NCBI GenBank assembly: GCA_014384025.1
Contig: JACNGQ010000186.1
Span: 1 to 52,754 of the forward strand
Origin: Planctomycetota bacterium
GTDB lineage: Bacteria; Planctomycetota; Phycisphaerae; Sedimentisphaerales; Anaerobacaceae
Direction: 5' to 3'
DNA length: 52,754 nucleotides
The position numbers and the translations under genes were made by a program. Below, one piece after another: positions 52,738-52,754 of the stretch. The notes beneath the pieces are model-generated. The model was not told where the DNA came from and ran no database searches. It saw only the letters and a program-made list of their open reading frames with translations. Position 1 is the stretch's first letter; each line of letters begins with the position of its first letter.

Positions 52738-52754
52738 TCATGGTTAATAGGCTT

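Noticed and set aside
1-52754. CRISPR arrays, tRNA or rRNA genes, transposases and integrases
   Set aside because: None seen: no regularly spaced repeats, no cloverleaf-like intergenic sequence, and no recombinase motifs among the translated frames.

Overview
The window looks like chromosomal DNA from a Planctomycetota bacterium, probably related to the Phycisphaerae. This is inferred from gene content, not from a marker gene. The evidence is an H-X9-DG-type pseudopilin, many secreted Tat or lipoprotein enzymes for glycan metabolism, Gfo/Idh/MocA oxidoreductases with Tat leaders, a secreted methyltransferase-fold/PQQ-propeller fusion, LamG plus repeat proteins, and an ECF sigma factor paired with an RDD-type kinase. 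There are no rRNA, tRNA or CRISPR features that I can see.

Region 1 (1-17,800) is carbohydrate and secondary-metabolite metabolism. It holds the end of a concanavalin-like protein, a pseudopilin, and a minus-strand operon (PL14-like lyase, dienelactone-hydrolase-like esterase, sugar-phosphate isomerase-like TIM barrel). A long plus-strand run follows: secreted methyltransferase/PQQ propeller, nitroreductase, small GspE/PilT-like ATPase, aldo/keto reductase, Gfo/Idh oxidoreductase, ceramidase-like protein and a second Gfo/Idh oxidoreductase. A minus-strand pair encodes a GH20/GH67-like glycosidase and an HpcH/HpaI aldolase.

Region 2 (18,000-31,300) has a ferredoxin and tungsten-type aldehyde:ferredoxin oxidoreductase pair, a GH97 lipoprotein, a MoxR-DUF58-transglutaminase (TgpA-like) operon, a fused SGNH plus alpha/beta esterase and a large LamG/FN3-like secreted protein.

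Region 3 (31,300-36,900) has small zinc-ribbon and membrane proteins, a DUF6941-like protein, and an overlapping topoisomerase VI B/A gene pair, which is unusual for a bacterium. It also has a DUF5661 gene that looks like an integron gene cassette: its stop codon lies in an attC-like hairpin and a matching 9-bp core lies at its 5' end.

Region 4 (36,900-50,300) is an accessory minus-strand block of shuffled duplications. Intact genes (lipoprotein RidA, alpha/beta hydrolase, DUF3795, condensation-domain protein, two methyltransferase paralogues, acyltransferase fused in frame to an ankyrin lipoprotein, kinase, sigma factor, c-heme-motif TolB-like propeller) are interleaved with decayed pieces of their own neighbours: a TolB-like C-terminus, a condensation N-terminus and a sigma/kinase junction. 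The window ends with a two-barrel DUF5060 glycosidase-like protein on the plus strand.

The most unusual signals are the attC-like cassette, the duplication graveyard, the in-frame acyltransferase/ankyrin-lipoprotein fusion, the kinase-RDD-pseudokinase-RDD protein and the bacterial Topo VI. I do not see one complete, clearly new multi-gene system. Domain calls are by eye; no database search was run.
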